This document shows positions 19,314 through 28,791 of a DNA stretch of 57,713 bases, piece after piece (within the stretch, counting starts at the first letter, position 1; the number at the start of each line of letters is the position of its first letter). The translations under genes were made by a program, and so were the position numbers. The stretch is from Clostridia bacterium (lineage in GTDB: Bacteria; Bacillota; Clostridia; UMGS1810): contig JAGATB010000018.1 in NCBI GenBank assembly GCA_017621495.1, forward strand, positions 1 through 57,713. The letters run 5' to 3'. Under the pieces are notes generated by a model that did not search any database, had not been told where the DNA came from, and saw only the letters and a program-made list of their open reading frames with translations.

Positions 19314-19459
19314 TTAGTAGTTCCTTTCTGTATATTAAAAACATTCATTACAAGCTACCGGGGATGTAGTTTGTGCTCCTTACCACAGTATTTACTATTT
19401 TCATGCGAAAGAAATCCGTTAAAGAAAACGCATATAATAACTTTACTCTGAGTAAAGCA

Positions 19460-19561
19460 TCATACTAATTTCTCGACACAGCTTGCCATCCACATCATAA
19501 TAACGGGTACAAATAACTTAAAAATATTTACTAAATCATATAATCTTACAGTCTTTTTCAT
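19460..19561 (-). CDS. Possible 33-residue membrane peptide
   Basis: Weakly supported. In the roughly 300-base leader between the promoter at 19643-19671 and the zinc-finger gene, an ATG at 19561 opens a 33-residue peptide (MKKTVRLYDLV...) with one hydrophobic segment. The strong AAAGGAGG near 19592-19599 is about 35 bases upstream, but a perfect 7-bp hairpin (CATAATC/GATTATG) in between could bring the two closer. A palindrome CTTTACTCTGAGTAAAG (19441-19457) follows the stop. It could equally be an untranslated leader. Confidence 0.25.
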   Translation of the reverse strand: MKKTVRLYDLVNIFKLFVPVIMMWMASCVEKLV

Positions 19562-19642
19562 AATTTTTTCACATAATCGCAATCGGATTATGTTTCCTCC
19601 TTTCAAATTCAAAAAACATTTGTTTTCGATATCGACACATTT

Positions 19643-19671
19643 ATAATACACCTTTTTGTTGTCGTTGTCAA
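19643..19671 (-). promoter_or_regulatory. Promoter of the zinc-finger operon with overlapping operator-like motifs
   Basis: Minus strand TTGACA (19666-19671), 17-base spacer, TATTAT (19643-19648). The sequence ACACATTT occurs beside both hexamers (near 19635-19642 and 19671-19678), matching half of the CACAAATGTG site in the divergent promoter, so one repressor could bind both. Confidence 0.75.
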
Positions 19672-19721
19672 CACATTTTTTAAAAAATTTTAAAAATATT
19701 TAAGTTTTTTTCAAAAAAGGG

Positions 19722-19750
19722 TTGCTTTTTCAGCACAAATGTGTTATTAT
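19722..19750 (+). promoter_or_regulatory. Promoter of the S24 repressor gene with internal palindrome
   Basis: TTGCTT (19722-19727), 17-base spacer, TATTAT (19745-19750). The spacer contains CACAAATGTG (19734-19743), a likely autoregulatory operator. Confidence 0.7.
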
Positions 19751-19830
19751 TAGTACAGTGATTGAGATATTTACCTTTTTGTAAAAGTGTCTTAATCGAC
19801 AACTACATATTGTGAAAGGATGGTTTATTA

Positions 19831-20472
19831 ATGTCTGAGCTCGGCGATAGAATTAAAATGCTTCGTAAGGAAAAACACCTTACCCAGTCAAAGCTTACCG
19901 ATATATTAAGAAACGATTATGATTTGAAAACCGACAGGGTGATGATAAGTAAATGGGAGACGGGGTTTCAGACACCCCATACAGATACATTGAAGATTAT
20001 TGCCAAGGTGCTGGGAGTTTCGGTAGATTATCTGCTCACCGGCATGGATGCGATAACCCCTGATTTAACCGAGGATAGCCCCATTCCGGTAAAAAAAATA
20101 CGTATGCTGGGCTCTATAGCCTGCGGTACACCTATATTTTGTAATGAGGAATACGAATACGTCATAGCCACCGGTGAGAATGCCAAAGCAGACTTCTGCC
20201 TTACTGCCAGAGGCGACAGCATGATAAATGCACGCATTGCAGACGGTGATATAGTATTTATAAAACAGCAGAGCACAGTGGAAAACGGCGAAATCGCCGC
20301 AGTGGTAATCGGCGATGAGGCTACATTAAAGCGTGTGTACAGAACCGCAGACGGTATTATGCTCATGCCTGAGAATCCGGCTTATCAGCCCATGTATTTT
20401 TCCGGTGATGAGCTTAGTCAGGCATATGTACTGGGCAAAGCTATAGGATTTCAGAGCATGAATTTAACATAA
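19831..20472 (+). CDS. XRE-S24 (CI/LexA-like) repressor
   Basis: 213 residues: an N-terminal XRE helix-turn-helix (about residues 5-70, ending VLGVSVDYLLTG), a linker with the alternative cleavage-like segment SIACGTP (Cys-Gly rather than the usual Ala-Gly), and a C-terminal S24 peptidase domain with the catalytic-serine motif ARGDSMINARI and the lysine segment near DEATLKRVY. Such proteins are DNA-damage-responsive repressors of phages and mobile elements. It is divergent from two zinc-finger genes and shares operator-like motifs with their promoter. AAAGGA precedes the ATG. Confidence 0.9.
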   Translation: MSELGDRIKMLRKEKHLTQSKLTDILRNDYDLKTDRVMISKWETGFQTPHTDTLKIIAKVLGVSVDYLLTGMDAITPDLTEDSPIPVKKIRMLGSIACGTPIFCNEEYEYVIATGENAKADFCLTARGDSMINARIADGDIVFIKQQSTVENGEIAAVVIGDEATLKRVYRTADGIMLMPENPAYQPMYFSGDELSQAYVLGKAIGFQSMNLT

Positions 20473-20505
20473 TATTACATTTTTCTTCAAATATCGTCTC
20501 ATGAG

Positions 20506-20534
20506 TTGACATATTATTTCAAAAGTGGTACAAT
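20506..20534 (+). promoter_or_regulatory. Promoter of the MATE gene
   Basis: TTGACA (20506-20511), 17-base spacer, TACAAT (20529-20534). Confidence 0.85.
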
Positions 20535-20536
20535 AT

Positions 20537-20584
20537 ATACACGGTTAATAGTTCGCGCTGAATTATGACACCGTGTATTTTTTT
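20537..20584 (+). promoter_or_regulatory. Attenuator-type leader of the MATE gene, possible riboswitch
   Basis: The short leader contains a complete intrinsic terminator before the coding region: ATACACGG (20537-20544) pairs with CCGTGTAT (20571-20578), followed by seven Ts (20578-20584). The 26-base apical part can form an inner stem (TAATAG with CT-ATTA). A terminator between promoter and start codon implies regulated read-through. MATE genes of Clostridia are known hosts of the guanidine-IV (mepA) riboswitch; assignment here is inference only. Confidence 0.6.
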
Positions 20585-20615
20585 GCAAAAAACTATATAA
20601 AGGAGGAGATTGACT

Positions 20616-21980
20616 TTGTCACATACTCAAGAAAACAAAATGGGCACAATGCCCATAAACAAACTTATATTGTCAATGTCGGTACCGATAATGATTTCTA
20701 TGCTCATACAAGCTCTCTACAACATAGTGGACAGCATGTACGTGGCACGTATCAGTGAAAATGCCCTTACTGCGGTATCACTGGCATTCCCCTATCAAAA
20801 TCTGATGATAGCTGTCGGCACCGGAACCGGTGTAGGTATAAATGCACTTTTGTCCAGAAGCCTTGGTGAGAAGAATTTTGACCTGGCAAACAAGACTGCA
20901 AATGTTACGCTGTTTCTGTCGATAGCCATATCGGTTATTTTTGCTGTTATAGGCTGCGTTTTTGCCCGTCCCTTCATTGCATTTCAGACCAAAAACACAG
21001 ATATCATCAATCAAGGTACATCTTACCTCTTGATAGTTTCTGTGGTATCGGTGGGTCTTTTTGGTCAGATTTTTACCGAGAGACTGCTGCAGGCTACAGG
21101 CAAAACAATTTATTCAATGATTACTCAGGGGCTTGGTGCCATCATCAATATAATATTAGACCCCATTATGATTTTCGGTTGGGGTCCGTTACCCAAGATG
21201 GGTATAGCCGGTGCAGCTACAGCTACTGTTATAGCACAGATTATAGCAGCTATAGTAGGTATAGTACTCAATGTGAAAGCAAACAAGGAGCTTAAGCTCT
21301 CTGTAAAAGAAATCAGACCTCACGCCAAGATAATAAGGAAAATTTACGCAGTGGGTGTGCCCTCAATACTTATGGGCTCCATAGGCTCGGTGATGACATT
21401 CTGCATGAACAAAATCCTGATAAGCTTTACGGAAACTGCAGTCGCGGTATTCGGCGCATACTTCAAAATTCAAAGCTTCATATTCATGCCTGTATTCGGT
21501 CTAAACAACGGCATAGTGCCGATTATAGCATACAATCTGGGTGCAAATAAAATCGACAGAATTAAAAAGACAATAAAGTTTGCGGCAATATATGCATCTG
21601 CTCTGATGGTTGTAGGAATTGTTATATTCCAGACGCTGCCCGGTGTACTTCTTTCCGGTCTTTTTGATGCCTCTGATGCCATGCTGAAAATAGGCGTGCC
21701 TGCCTTAAGAATAATCAGCACACACTTTATATTCGCAGGGGTATCCATAGTATGTGTATCTGTATTTCAGGCTGTGAGCAAGGGTATGTATTCGCTGTAT
21801 ATATCAATCGCCAGACAGCTTGTAGTGCTTATACCGGCAGCGTTTCTGCTGTCCCTTACCGGAGTGCTGGATGCAATATGGCTTGCATTCCCCATAGCGG
21901 AGCTTGTATCGCTTATAGCATGTCTTATCTTTCTTAAAAGAGTTAATAAGAATATGTTTAACAAAACAATCGAACAATAA
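20616..21980 (+). CDS. MATE family multidrug efflux transporter
   Basis: Polytopic membrane antiporter of about 454 residues, 12 predicted helices, with the family's N-terminal signature PIMISMLIQALYNIVDSMYV and YNLGANK in the second half; most like the MepA branch. It exports cationic compounds using an ion gradient. The start is probably the TTG at 20616, nine bases after AGGAGG (20601-20606); a TTG at 20610 is too close and the ATG at 20640 is farther. Transcription must pass the leader terminator at 20537-20584. Confidence 0.92.
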   Translation: MSHTQENKMGTMPINKLILSMSVPIMISMLIQALYNIVDSMYVARISENALTAVSLAFPYQNLMIAVGTGTGVGINALLSRSLGEKNFDLANKTANVTLFLSIAISVIFAVIGCVFARPFIAFQTKNTDIINQGTSYLLIVSVVSVGLFGQIFTERLLQATGKTIYSMITQGLGAIINIILDPIMIFGWGPLPKMGIAGAATATVIAQIIAAIVGIVLNVKANKELKLSVKEIRPHAKIIRKIYAVGVPSILMGSIGSVMTFCMNKILISFTETAVAVFGAYFKIQSFIFMPVFGLNNGIVPIIAYNLGANKIDRIKKTIKFAAIYASALMVVGIVIFQTLPGVLLSGLFDASDAMLKIGVPALRIISTHFIFAGVSIVCVSVFQAVSKGMYSLYISIARQLVVLIPAAFLLSLTGVLDAIWLAFPIAELVSLIACLIFLKRVNKNMFNKTIEQ

Positions 21981-21981
21981 G

Positions 21982-22113
21982 AAAATGACTGCAAAAAGTC
22001 GATTTCGGAATGTCGGCAAGCGCCATTCCCTACAATATGTTGAATTATTCACACCTATCGTAGGTTTCGGTAGCTTCCGACGAACCGTGATTTTGACCTT
22101 TTGCAGTCATTTT
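21982..22113. repeat. 132-base long inverted repeat between convergent genes
   Basis: AAAATGACTGCAAAA (21982-21996) is perfectly matched by its complement at 22099-22113. Pairing continues inward with mismatches (CGGAATGTCGGCAAGC against the GCTTCCGACGAACCG segment), leaving a central loop near 22030-22060. It exactly fills the space between the MATE stop and the deacetylase stop. It can act as a two-way terminator but is much longer than needed, so it may be a small MITE-like insertion. Confidence 0.7.
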
Positions 22114-22115
22114 TA

Positions 22116-22883
22116 TTACATGCCTGTATTTTCTTCTATATACTTTATAAACGAATCAGCGTCCATATCCTGCGACACTGTAAGCCGGCGGATTGCGTAC
22201 AAATCGCTGTCTTTGCCGTTGGCGCCGTTATCGCCAACCACACACATCAGCTCATATCCTGCGGCGGCACCCAGGTTGTCCGTCCATTTATTGTGCACAC
22301 CAAAGGGATATGCCATGTATTTACATTCCTTGTCCATGTTCTTCTCTATGAGATACTTGGACATACGCATCTCACGGAGGGTTTCTTCGTATGAAAGCTC
22401 GCTCATCATAGGGTGTGTCATTGTGTGGCTTTGTATATCTATAACACCGCTATGCTCCATCTCCAGCGCCTGTTCCCAGGTAAAATGAGGATATTTCGTG
22501 GTAGTCGCGCCCACGTAGCCTGCCATAGTAAATATGGTAGCCTTCATATTCATCTCCCTCAGTATGGGGTATGCATAAGTATAATTATTTTCATACCCGT
22601 CATCAAAATTTATGATTATGGGTTTGGGGGGAAGGGGTGTCCCCTTTTTAACATAGTCCATATATTGGTTATAGGTAATTGTGTCATAGCCGTGGTCTTT
22701 GAGAGCCTGCATATGCTCCGAAAATCTATCTGCCGTTACAATCATCCGCGGGTCATCCTCCTCTGCAAGCTCCTCCACCACACAGTGGTAGAGGAGTATG
22801 GGAACACACATATCCGCAAAAGCCGTAACCGAGGTCATGAATATAATCAGCATACACAGTACAATTCTAAAAACTGACTTCAT
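22116..22883 (-). CDS. Secreted polysaccharide deacetylase family protein
   Basis: 255 residues with a signal peptide (about residues 1-23, KSVFRIVLCMLIIF then AFA). The NodB-type deacetylase domain follows: ILLYHCV, the metal/catalytic motif INFDDGYENN, and the second motif SHTMTHP with its histidines, then AYPFG. It is likely to act on a cell-wall or capsular amino sugar outside the membrane. The ATG lies 16 bases after the leuS stop with GGAGG between, so it is the last gene of the leuS operon. Confidence 0.92.
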   Translation of the reverse strand: MKSVFRIVLCMLIIFMTSVTAFADMCVPILLYHCVVEELAEEDDPRMIVTADRFSEHMQALKDHGYDTITYNQYMDYVKKGTPLPPKPIIINFDDGYENNYTYAYPILREMNMKATIFTMAGYVGATTTKYPHFTWEQALEMEHSGVIDIQSHTMTHPMMSELSYEETLREMRMSKYLIEKNMDKECKYMAYPFGVHNKWTDNLGAAAGYELMCVVGDNGANGKDSDLYAIRRLTVSQDMDADSFIKYIEENTGM

Positions 22884-22899
22884 ATTTTACCTCCGGAAT

Positions 22900-25356
22900 T
22901 TATTTTACAACGATGTTTACAAGTCTGCCCTTTACAACTATTACCTTAACAATCTCTTTGCCCTCGGTAAATGCCTTTACCTTTTCGTCAGAAACAGCCA
23001 TTTCCTTGATTTCGTCATCGGTAAGGGATGCACCCACTACGATTTTGCCCTTAATCTTACCGTTAACCTGTACTACAAGCTCAATCTCATCTTTTACCAG
23101 AGCAGCTTCGTCATAAGTTACCCAGCTCTGCTCATGCACACTGCCTTCACCGCCGAGTATCTGCCAGAGCTCCTCTGTAACATGCGGTATAAAGGGCGCG
23201 AGCATGATAACCGTATCCTTTACTGCCTCGCTGAGAAGAGCATTGTTAGTACCCTTGTAGGCATACATAGCGTTTACAAGCTCCATGATACCGCTGATTG
23301 CAGTGTTGAAGTTGAAACGGACAGAGATATCGTCGGTACCCTTTTTCTTGGTATAATTGAGCACGTATCTAAGTTCCTTGTCTTCGCTTGTAAGTGAAGC
23401 TGCGTCATAAGAAGAATTAATATCTATCTTATCTAAGTTATCTGTAATAAACCTGAATACCCTGTTTATAAATCTGTATGAGCCTTCCACTGCGGTGTCA
23501 CTCCACTCAAGGTCTCTCTCCGGCGGAGCCGCAAAGAGGATAAAGAGTCTGGCAGTATCTGCACCGTACTTGGATATAATCTCCTCCGGGCTTACTACGT
23601 TGCCCAGAGATTTACTCATCTTGGTGCCATCCTTCAATACCATACCCTGTGTCAGGAGGTTGTCAAAGGGTTCATCCACAGGCACAAGACCCATCTTGTG
23701 GAGTGCCTTGGTGAAGAAACGTGCATAGAGCAGATGTAGTATGGCATGCTCTACACCGCCTATATACTGGTCTACACCCATCCAGTATTTGAGTGCATCA
23801 AAGCTGAAGGGCTCACTTTCATTCTTGGGATCACAGTATCTTAAGAAATACCAGGATGAGCACACGAATGTGTCCATGGTATCTGTCTCTCTGGTGCCCA
23901 TCTTACCGCACTTAGGACAAGGTGCATTTACAAAGCTCTTGCTGGTGGTAAGAGGTGACTTACCCTGACCGGTAAACTCAACATCCTCAGGGAGCATAAC
24001 AGGGAGCTCACTCTCCGGAACGCCCACTGCACCACAGTCCTCGCAGTAAATTACCGGAATAGGTGCACCCCAGTAACGCTGACGGGATATGAGCCAATCT
24101 CTCAGACGGAAGTTAACCTTGCTTTCACCTATGCCGTTTGAGTCCATATAATCTATAATCTTGGCAAGTGCATCACGGTTGTTCATACCGTTGAACTCAC
24201 CGGAATTAACCATTATACCCTCAGCTTCAAAGGAAGCATCCATGGTGTTGCCGTCTATATCACTGCCGTCGGGAGTGATAACCACTTTAATGGGGAGGTT
24301 GTATTTCTTAGCGAAATCAAAGTCTCTCTGGTCATGTGCCGGAACTGCCATTACTATACCTGTACCGTAGTCGGTGAGCACGTAGTTCGCCAGATACAGA
24401 GGTACCTTGTCTCCGGTGATGGGGTTAATCACATAGCGACCAGTGAACACGCCTTCCTTTTCTATATCTGAGCTTGTTCTTTCGATTTCGTTGAGGAACT
24501 GCATCTTGTGAATAAATTCTTCACAGGCTGCCTGATTTTCGGTGCCTTCAATGAGTTTAGCTACTATGGGATGCTCCGGTGCTATAACCATGTATGTAAC
24601 ACCGTATATAGTATCCGGTCTGGTGGTATATACCGCGAGGTTCTCGTCCATGCCGTCCACTTTAAATGTAACCTGTGCACCGCGGCTCTTGCCAATCCAG
24701 TTTGCCTGCATGGTCTTTACCTTGTCGGGCCAGCCCTTTAATTTATCCAAATCCTGAAGGAGCTCATCTGCGTATTCGGTAATCTTGAAGAACCACTGCT
24801 CAAGGTCCTTTTTGCCTACTTCCGCTTTACATCTCTCGCACTTGCCGTTTACTACCTGCTCATTTGCAAGCACAGTCTGACAAGATGGACACCAGTTTAC
24901 GTAGGATTTCTTCTTGTAAGCAAGACCGTGGTTAAAGAATTCCAAAAACAGTTTCTGGGTAAACTTGTAGTAATCAGGCTTACATGTAGCTATCTCCCTG
25001 TCCCAGTCATAGCTTATGCCCAGGCTCTTGAGCTGGTCACGCATGTTGTCAATGTTGGAGAGCGTCCAGTCCTTGGGGTTGGCACCGTGCTTAATAGCTG
25101 CATTTTCTGCAGGAAGTCCAAAGGAATCCCATCCCATTGGGTGGAGCACATTGAAGCCGTTCATCTTCTTAAAACGTGCCACAACGTCACCTATGGAGTA
25201 ATTACGCACGTGACCCATGTGGAGGTTACCCGAAGGATATGGGAACATCTCCAGTGTGTAATATTTGGGCTTATCGTTGATTTCGGTCTTAAAAGCCTTA
25301 TCAGCCTCCCACTTTTCCTGCCATTTCTTTTCTATTGAAGAAAAATCATAATTCAT
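22900..25356 (-). CDS. leuS: Leucyl-tRNA synthetase
   Basis: 818-residue class Ia aminoacyl-tRNA synthetase. The HIGH-type motif is [15 protein letters not shown] and the KMSKS motif is present ([12 protein letters not shown]). A zinc-binding cysteine module (CPSC...CERC) is at about 160-180, the editing domain lies between, and the C-terminal anticodon-binding region ends in the short leucine-specific domain. There is no room for a T-box, as only 29 bases separate it from rsfS. Part of the yhbY-nadD-yqeK-LCP-rsfS-leuS operon. Confidence 0.98.
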   Translation of the reverse strand: MNYDFSSIEKKWQEKWEADKAFKTEINDKPKYYTLEMFPYPSGNLHMGHVRNYSIGDVVARFKKMNGFNVLHPMGWDSFGLPAENAAIKHGANPKDWTLSNIDNMRDQLKSLGISYDWDREIATCKPDYYKFTQKLFLEFFNHGLAYKKKSYVNWCPSCQTVLANEQVVNGKCERCKAEVGKKDLEQWFFKITEYADELLQDLDKLKGWPDKVKTMQANWIGKSRGAQVTFKVDGMDENLAVYTTRPDTIYGVTYMVIAPEHPIVAKLIEGTENQAACEEFIHKMQFLNEIERTSSDIEKEGVFTGRYVINPITGDKVPLYLANYVLTDYGTGIVMAVPAHDQRDFDFAKKYNLPIKVVITPDGSDIDGNTMDASFEAEGIMVNSGEFNGMNNRDALAKIIDYMDSNGIGESKVNFRLRDWLISRQRYWGAPIPVIYCEDCGAVGVPESELPVMLPEDVEFTGQGKSPLTTSKSFVNAPCPKCGKMGTRETDTMDTFVCSSWYFLRYCDPKNESEPFSFDALKYWMGVDQYIGGVEHAILHLLYARFFTKALHKMGLVPVDEPFDNLLTQGMVLKDGTKMSKSLGNVVSPEEIISKYGADTARLFILFAAPPERDLEWSDTAVEGSYRFINRVFRFITDNLDKIDINSSYDAASLTSEDKELRYVLNYTKKKGTDDISVRFNFNTAISGIMELVNAMYAYKGTNNALLSEAVKDTVIMLAPFIPHVTEELWQILGGEGSVHEQSWVTYDEAALVKDEIELVVQVNGKIKGKIVVGASLTDDEIKEMAVSDEKVKAFTEGKEIVKVIVVKGRLVNIVVK

Positions 25357-25385
25357 TTTACTTCATCCCTTTCAACAAATTCTTT

Positions 25386-25742
25386 TTACTGTGCAATAAT
25401 ATCGGATATATCCACACTCTCGGCATCTGCCCAGAGTTTTTCTATACCGTAAAATTCTCTTGATTCCTCATTAAATATATGAACGATTACATCACCGTAA
25501 TCCATGAGAATCCACTGTGTGCTGTCGTGAGCACCCTGATTGAGCATCAGTATACCCTCGGATTTGAACTTCTCCTCTATGGCATCGGATATAGCTCCCA
25601 TCTGCGAGGTGGAAGTACCGTGACAAATAACGAAATAATCCGCCAGGGTTGTCAAATCCTTGATATCCAAAACCTTGAGGTCGTGTGCCTTTTTATCATC
25701 GGCACATTTTACCGCATTTTGCATTAAATCAATAGCCTGCAT
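25386..25742 (-). CDS. rsfS: Ribosomal silencing factor RsfS
   Basis: 118-residue RsfS/Iojap protein, which binds L14 of the large subunit and blocks subunit joining when nutrients fall. The family core DYFVICHGTSTSQMGAI and the WILMDYGDVIVHIF segment are intact. GGAGG precedes the ATG. Its place between nadD/yqeK and leuS is the standard arrangement in Bacillota. Confidence 0.96.
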   Translation of the reverse strand: MQAIDLMQNAVKCADDKKAHDLKVLDIKDLTTLADYFVICHGTSTSQMGAISDAIEEKFKSEGILMLNQGAHDSTQWILMDYGDVIVHIFNEESREFYGIEKLWADAESVDISDIIAQ

Positions 25743-25759
25743 ATATATTTACCTCCGTG

Positions 25760-27022
25760 TTAATCTGTAAATCCTTCTCCGATTATTATTGTGATGTCGC
25801 TGCCGGTAGTTTTTTCCGGGTTATGCATATAGCTTGTAAGACCCAGTATCCTGGCAACCGACGCCGCTCTGGTGTTTGTACCCTTTGACACAACCAGGGT
25901 TTCGGGGTACACCGTCTTATCAGCAGAAGAGACATTTCTTATATTAAATCCATAGTCCTTGAGACTTTGCTGTATAGTAGTCAGATTTGCCGTACCGCCG
26001 GATGCATCAACTATATCCACACTGGTGAAGCGGTTAAATACCGATTTGGAAATCTTATCACCGCCGGCAGATTTCTTCTTGCTGTTAAGACCGACTATAC
26101 TTGTCTTTATTTCAAGCTCGGACTTGGTGATAGTGGTGGATGACGGAGTGAAGTACTCCTCTATCAATTTATCATTCTCTGCGGTATCTGCCACAAAGTA
26201 TGAACCACCCATATCTCTCGCCTCACCCTTTAGCTGATGAGTGAGGATTTTGTCTCTGTCCGTTCCCAGCACATAGGGTGCATAGGTAAGCATTTCATTG
26301 AGAGTAAAGTTCGTATCTACAATCTCATTAAAATCCTCTACCAGGTCATTTATTTTAAGCACATTGGCAAGCTGAAACACCTCATCTACTGTAGCCTGTA
26401 TGAATTTGCTCTGTGCCTGCAAACGTTCAAGGTCGCCCATGGCATAGCCGGTGCCGTCATTGTTCTGACGGAAACGTACAAACTGCTCCGCCTTGTCACC
26501 GTCCAGATGCTGCATACCCTTGTTTAGGTGTATATGCAAATCCTGCACCGGGTCATCATAGTTCATATTAATGGGAACCTCAAAATCCACACCGCCGATT
26601 GTATCTATTACCTTTCTGAATCCGGCAGTGTCTACAAGTATATACTTATCTGCTCTAAGCCCCGTTACCATTTCAATTTCCTTGAAGGTGGTCTCCTGCT
26701 TTTTGTACCCGTATGCGGAGTTTATCTTGCGGTCGCTTCTGCCGTTGTTTTTCACATATGTGTCTCTGGGTATCTGGAGCATGTTGAGCTCTCCGTCTAC
26801 GAGATTGAGTTGGGCAAATATTATAACATCCGTTCTGGTGCCGCCCTTGTCCAGACCCAAAAGCACGGCATTTACATATGCCTTCTCCTCGGCAGAGCTG
26901 AATTCGTAGCCGAAGAACGAGCCTCCCGCCGTACACACATAGGCTACGAACACCGACATGGCAGTAAGCCCGAATGTGATTATAAGTGTAAATAATAGTT
27001 TAAAAAATGATTTTGTACTCAT
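25760..27022 (-). CDS. LytR-CpsA-Psr family protein with LytR_C domain
   Basis: 420-residue membrane-anchored protein: short cytoplasmic N-terminus, one transmembrane helix (about residues 7-32), an LCP domain (about 60-230) with LGLDKGGTRTD, NMLQIPRDTYV and FVRFRQNNDG carrying the conserved Asp/Arg residues, and a C-terminal LytR_C domain near 330-420. LCP enzymes transfer undecaprenyl-linked polymers to peptidoglycan. The start at 27022 (MSTKSFFKL) is favoured by AGGAG eight bases upstream. It overlaps the HD-domain gene only if the longer reading from 27052 is used. Confidence 0.92.
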   Translation of the reverse strand: MSTKSFFKLLFTLIITFGLTAMSVFVAYVCTAGGSFFGYEFSSAEEKAYVNAVLLGLDKGGTRTDVIIFAQLNLVDGELNMLQIPRDTYVKNNGRSDRKINSAYGYKKQETTFKEIEMVTGLRADKYILVDTAGFRKVIDTIGGVDFEVPINMNYDDPVQDLHIHLNKGMQHLDGDKAEQFVRFRQNNDGTGYAMGDLERLQAQSKFIQATVDEVFQLANVLKINDLVEDFNEIVDTNFTLNEMLTYAPYVLGTDRDKILTHQLKGEARDMGGSYFVADTAENDKLIEEYFTPSSTTITKSELEIKTSIVGLNSKKKSAGGDKISKSVFNRFTSVDIVDASGGTANLTTIQQSLKDYGFNIRNVSSADKTVYPETLVVSKGTNTRAASVARILGLTSYMHNPEKTTGSDITIIIGEGFTD

Positions 27023-27038
27023 AACTTTCTCCTGTATA

Positions 27039-27602
27039 TTAAACGCCTGCAATGAAGCTGTTTCTCAGTGCCAATGTATTCGGGTGAAGCAAAGCACCCC
27101 TATCGAGTATAAATCTGATGGATGAATCTGTATACATGAACACGGCTTCGTCCAGTGATTCTTCTGCTGTTTTTCTGATTTTATTTACTCCCGGATAATT
27201 TCGCATAGGTTCTATGGCATCTGCAAGGTATACTATCCGGGTAAGTGTACTCATGTTTTCCTTGCCTATGGTATGGTAGTACACCGCATCGAAAATCTCC
27301 TCATCATCTATGCCATAAACCTCCCTTGCCTCATGTGCTCCCACGAAGCTGTGAAGGAGCTGGGGCGATTTCAGGCTTATAGCATCGAGAGTGATATGAT
27401 ATTTTTCTATCCTTTGCAAAAGCTCCTCGTGGCTTAAGCACTTAGCACAATCGTGCAGTATGCCTGCAAGATAAGCCTTGTTACTGTCGGCGCCGTATTT
27501 CAATGCAAGCCATTTGGCAGTGCGAGCCACACCCATGGTGTGTTCAAATCTGCCCGGATTCAGCTTTTGATTAAGTGATGCTATAATCTCATCTGTAGTC
27601 AT
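27039..27602 (-). CDS. yqeK: HD-domain Ap4A hydrolase (YqeK)
   Basis: 187-residue HD phosphohydrolase of the YqeK family, known to hydrolyse diadenosine tetraphosphate symmetrically. Metal ligands are visible: RFEHTMGV with the first His, GILHDCAK (the HD pair), and HSFVGAHEA plus YHTIG downstream; ADAIEPMR closes the active-site region. Its ATG overlaps the nadD stop by four bases (ATGA), indicating coupled translation. Confidence 0.95.
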   Translation of the reverse strand: MTTDEIIASLNQKLNPGRFEHTMGVARTAKWLALKYGADSNKAYLAGILHDCAKCLSHEELLQRIEKYHITLDAISLKSPQLLHSFVGAHEAREVYGIDDEEIFDAVYYHTIGKENMSTLTRIVYLADAIEPMRNYPGVNKIRKTAEESLDEAVFMYTDSSIRFILDRGALLHPNTLALRNSFIAGV

Positions 27603-28195
27603 AGGGCACCTCCGTAGAGCGAATTTTTATTAATGTATTCTCTGACACGTGGGCACAAGATACCCTCACAGTCACTACCGCAAGACAGCTTACTGCGAAT
27701 CTGTGTGGACGAAACATCTATCATAGGCATATGTGAAAAATAAATCTCGCTGCCCATGGCACGATACTTCCGTGCAACAGCTTCAAGCTCGTCTCCGCCC
27801 TCTCTGGGAAATACTATGAACCGATTTTCCTTAAGCAGTGTGCGGTATTCATGCCATAGATGTATGCTCAAAAGCGAATCGGCTCCTATGATAAAATAGG
27901 TATCTTCACCGTAAACTTCTCGAAAATAGCGCATGGTGTATAGTGAATATGAGAACTTGTCCTCTCTTGACTCATAATCGGATATCTCTACTTTGTCCAT
28001 ACCTTCAAAGGCAAGCTTAAGCATATTATATCTGTGGTCAAAATCCGTCACGGTGATGTCTGCCTTATGAGGAGGATTGCCGTTGGGAACTATTACAAGC
28101 CTGCAAAGCTCAAACTGCTGTATGGCACTTTGCGCCATCTTGACATGCCCTGTGTGAACCGGGTCAAATGTACCTCCGAAAACCGCCGTACTCAA
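27599..28195 (-). CDS. nadD: Nicotinate-nucleotide adenylyltransferase
   Basis: Adenylyl transfer to nicotinate mononucleotide in NAD synthesis. The product of about 198 residues starts MSTAVFGGTFDPVHTGH, containing the nucleotidyltransferase GGTFDPxHxGH motif, and ends with the SSTQIRSKL signature (ISSTxIR type). I choose the TTG at 28195 because GAGGG is nine bases upstream; a GTG at 28204 overlaps the yhbY stop and sits directly on that site. Confidence 0.95.
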   Translation of the reverse strand: MSTAVFGGTFDPVHTGHVKMAQSAIQQFELCRLVIVPNGNPPHKADITVTDFDHRYNMLKLAFEGMDKVEISDYESREDKFSYSLYTMRYFREVYGEDTYFIIGADSLLSIHLWHEYRTLLKENRFIVFPREGGDELEAVARKYRAMGSEIYFSHMPMIDVSSTQIRSKLSCGSDCEGILCPRVREYINKNSLYGGAL

Positions 28196-28200
28196 GGAGC

Positions 28201-28659
28201 TCACCCTCTTTGCGAATAAGACTTGCGTCTCTGTTCTTTAAAGAATTTGTTGCGTTTTTTCCTTTCCTCTTCCTGACGTTTGCGTTCCTTGGCAGCTATC
28301 GCCTTTGCTTTGTGAAGAGGTTTTACATTATTCTTAGCCTTCTTGGGCTCGTCTGTTTTCACAATAAGTTTATTGAGATTGATTTTTTTGTTTTCCTTTG
28401 ACTCTTTATAGAGCACGAACTTACTGCCTATAACCTGCACTTCCTCGGCTCCTGCCGCATTGGCAAGCTCATGACATACATCACGTGTATCGGAGAACGA
28501 ATTCTCCAACACATGAACCTTGATAAGCTCATGCTTCTCCAAGGTATCTAAGACAAGCTTAACCATATTTTCATTTATACCGCCTTTGCCCACTTGAACA
28601 GAAGCGTCAATTTTATTTGCAAGACCTCTTAAAAAAGCTCTTTGCTTACTTGTTATCAT
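28201..28659 (-). CDS. yhbY: YhbY family RNA-binding protein with basic C-terminal tail
   Basis: About 152 residues. Residues 1-95 are a CRM-type YhbY domain (MITSKQRAFLRGLANKID, VGKGGINENM), which binds the pre-50S ribosomal subunit. The remaining 55 residues are a lysine/arginine-rich tail (KERKRQEEERKKRNK), longer than the compact 97-residue YhbY. Start at 28659 or possibly 28671; AAAGGA lies 12 bases before the former. First gene of the operon, with a promoter at 28693-28722. Confidence 0.9.
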   Translation of the reverse strand: MITSKQRAFLRGLANKIDASVQVGKGGINENMVKLVLDTLEKHELIKVHVLENSFSDTRDVCHELANAAGAEEVQVIGSKFVLYKESKENKKINLNKLIVKTDEPKKAKNNVKPLHKAKAIAAKERKRQEEERKKRNKFFKEQRRKSYSQRG

Positions 28660-28692
28660 ACGTTTAAACATTCCTTTCCATACTATCACCCT

Positions 28693-28722
28693 ATTATACT
28701 AAATTTTGACCCATATTGTCAA
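28693..28722 (-). promoter_or_regulatory. Promoter of the yhbY-leuS operon
   Basis: Minus strand TTGACA (28717-28722), 18-base spacer, TATAAT (28693-28698). Confidence 0.83.
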
Positions 28723-28791
28723 TGAATATAACAAAAATGTAATGATAAATATTTTGTGAACAGAAAAAGCAGATTTTAATAAATCTTATTA

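Noticed and set aside
25357..25385. T-box before leuS
   Set aside because: Only 29 bases separate rsfS and leuS, and no T-box sequence is present.
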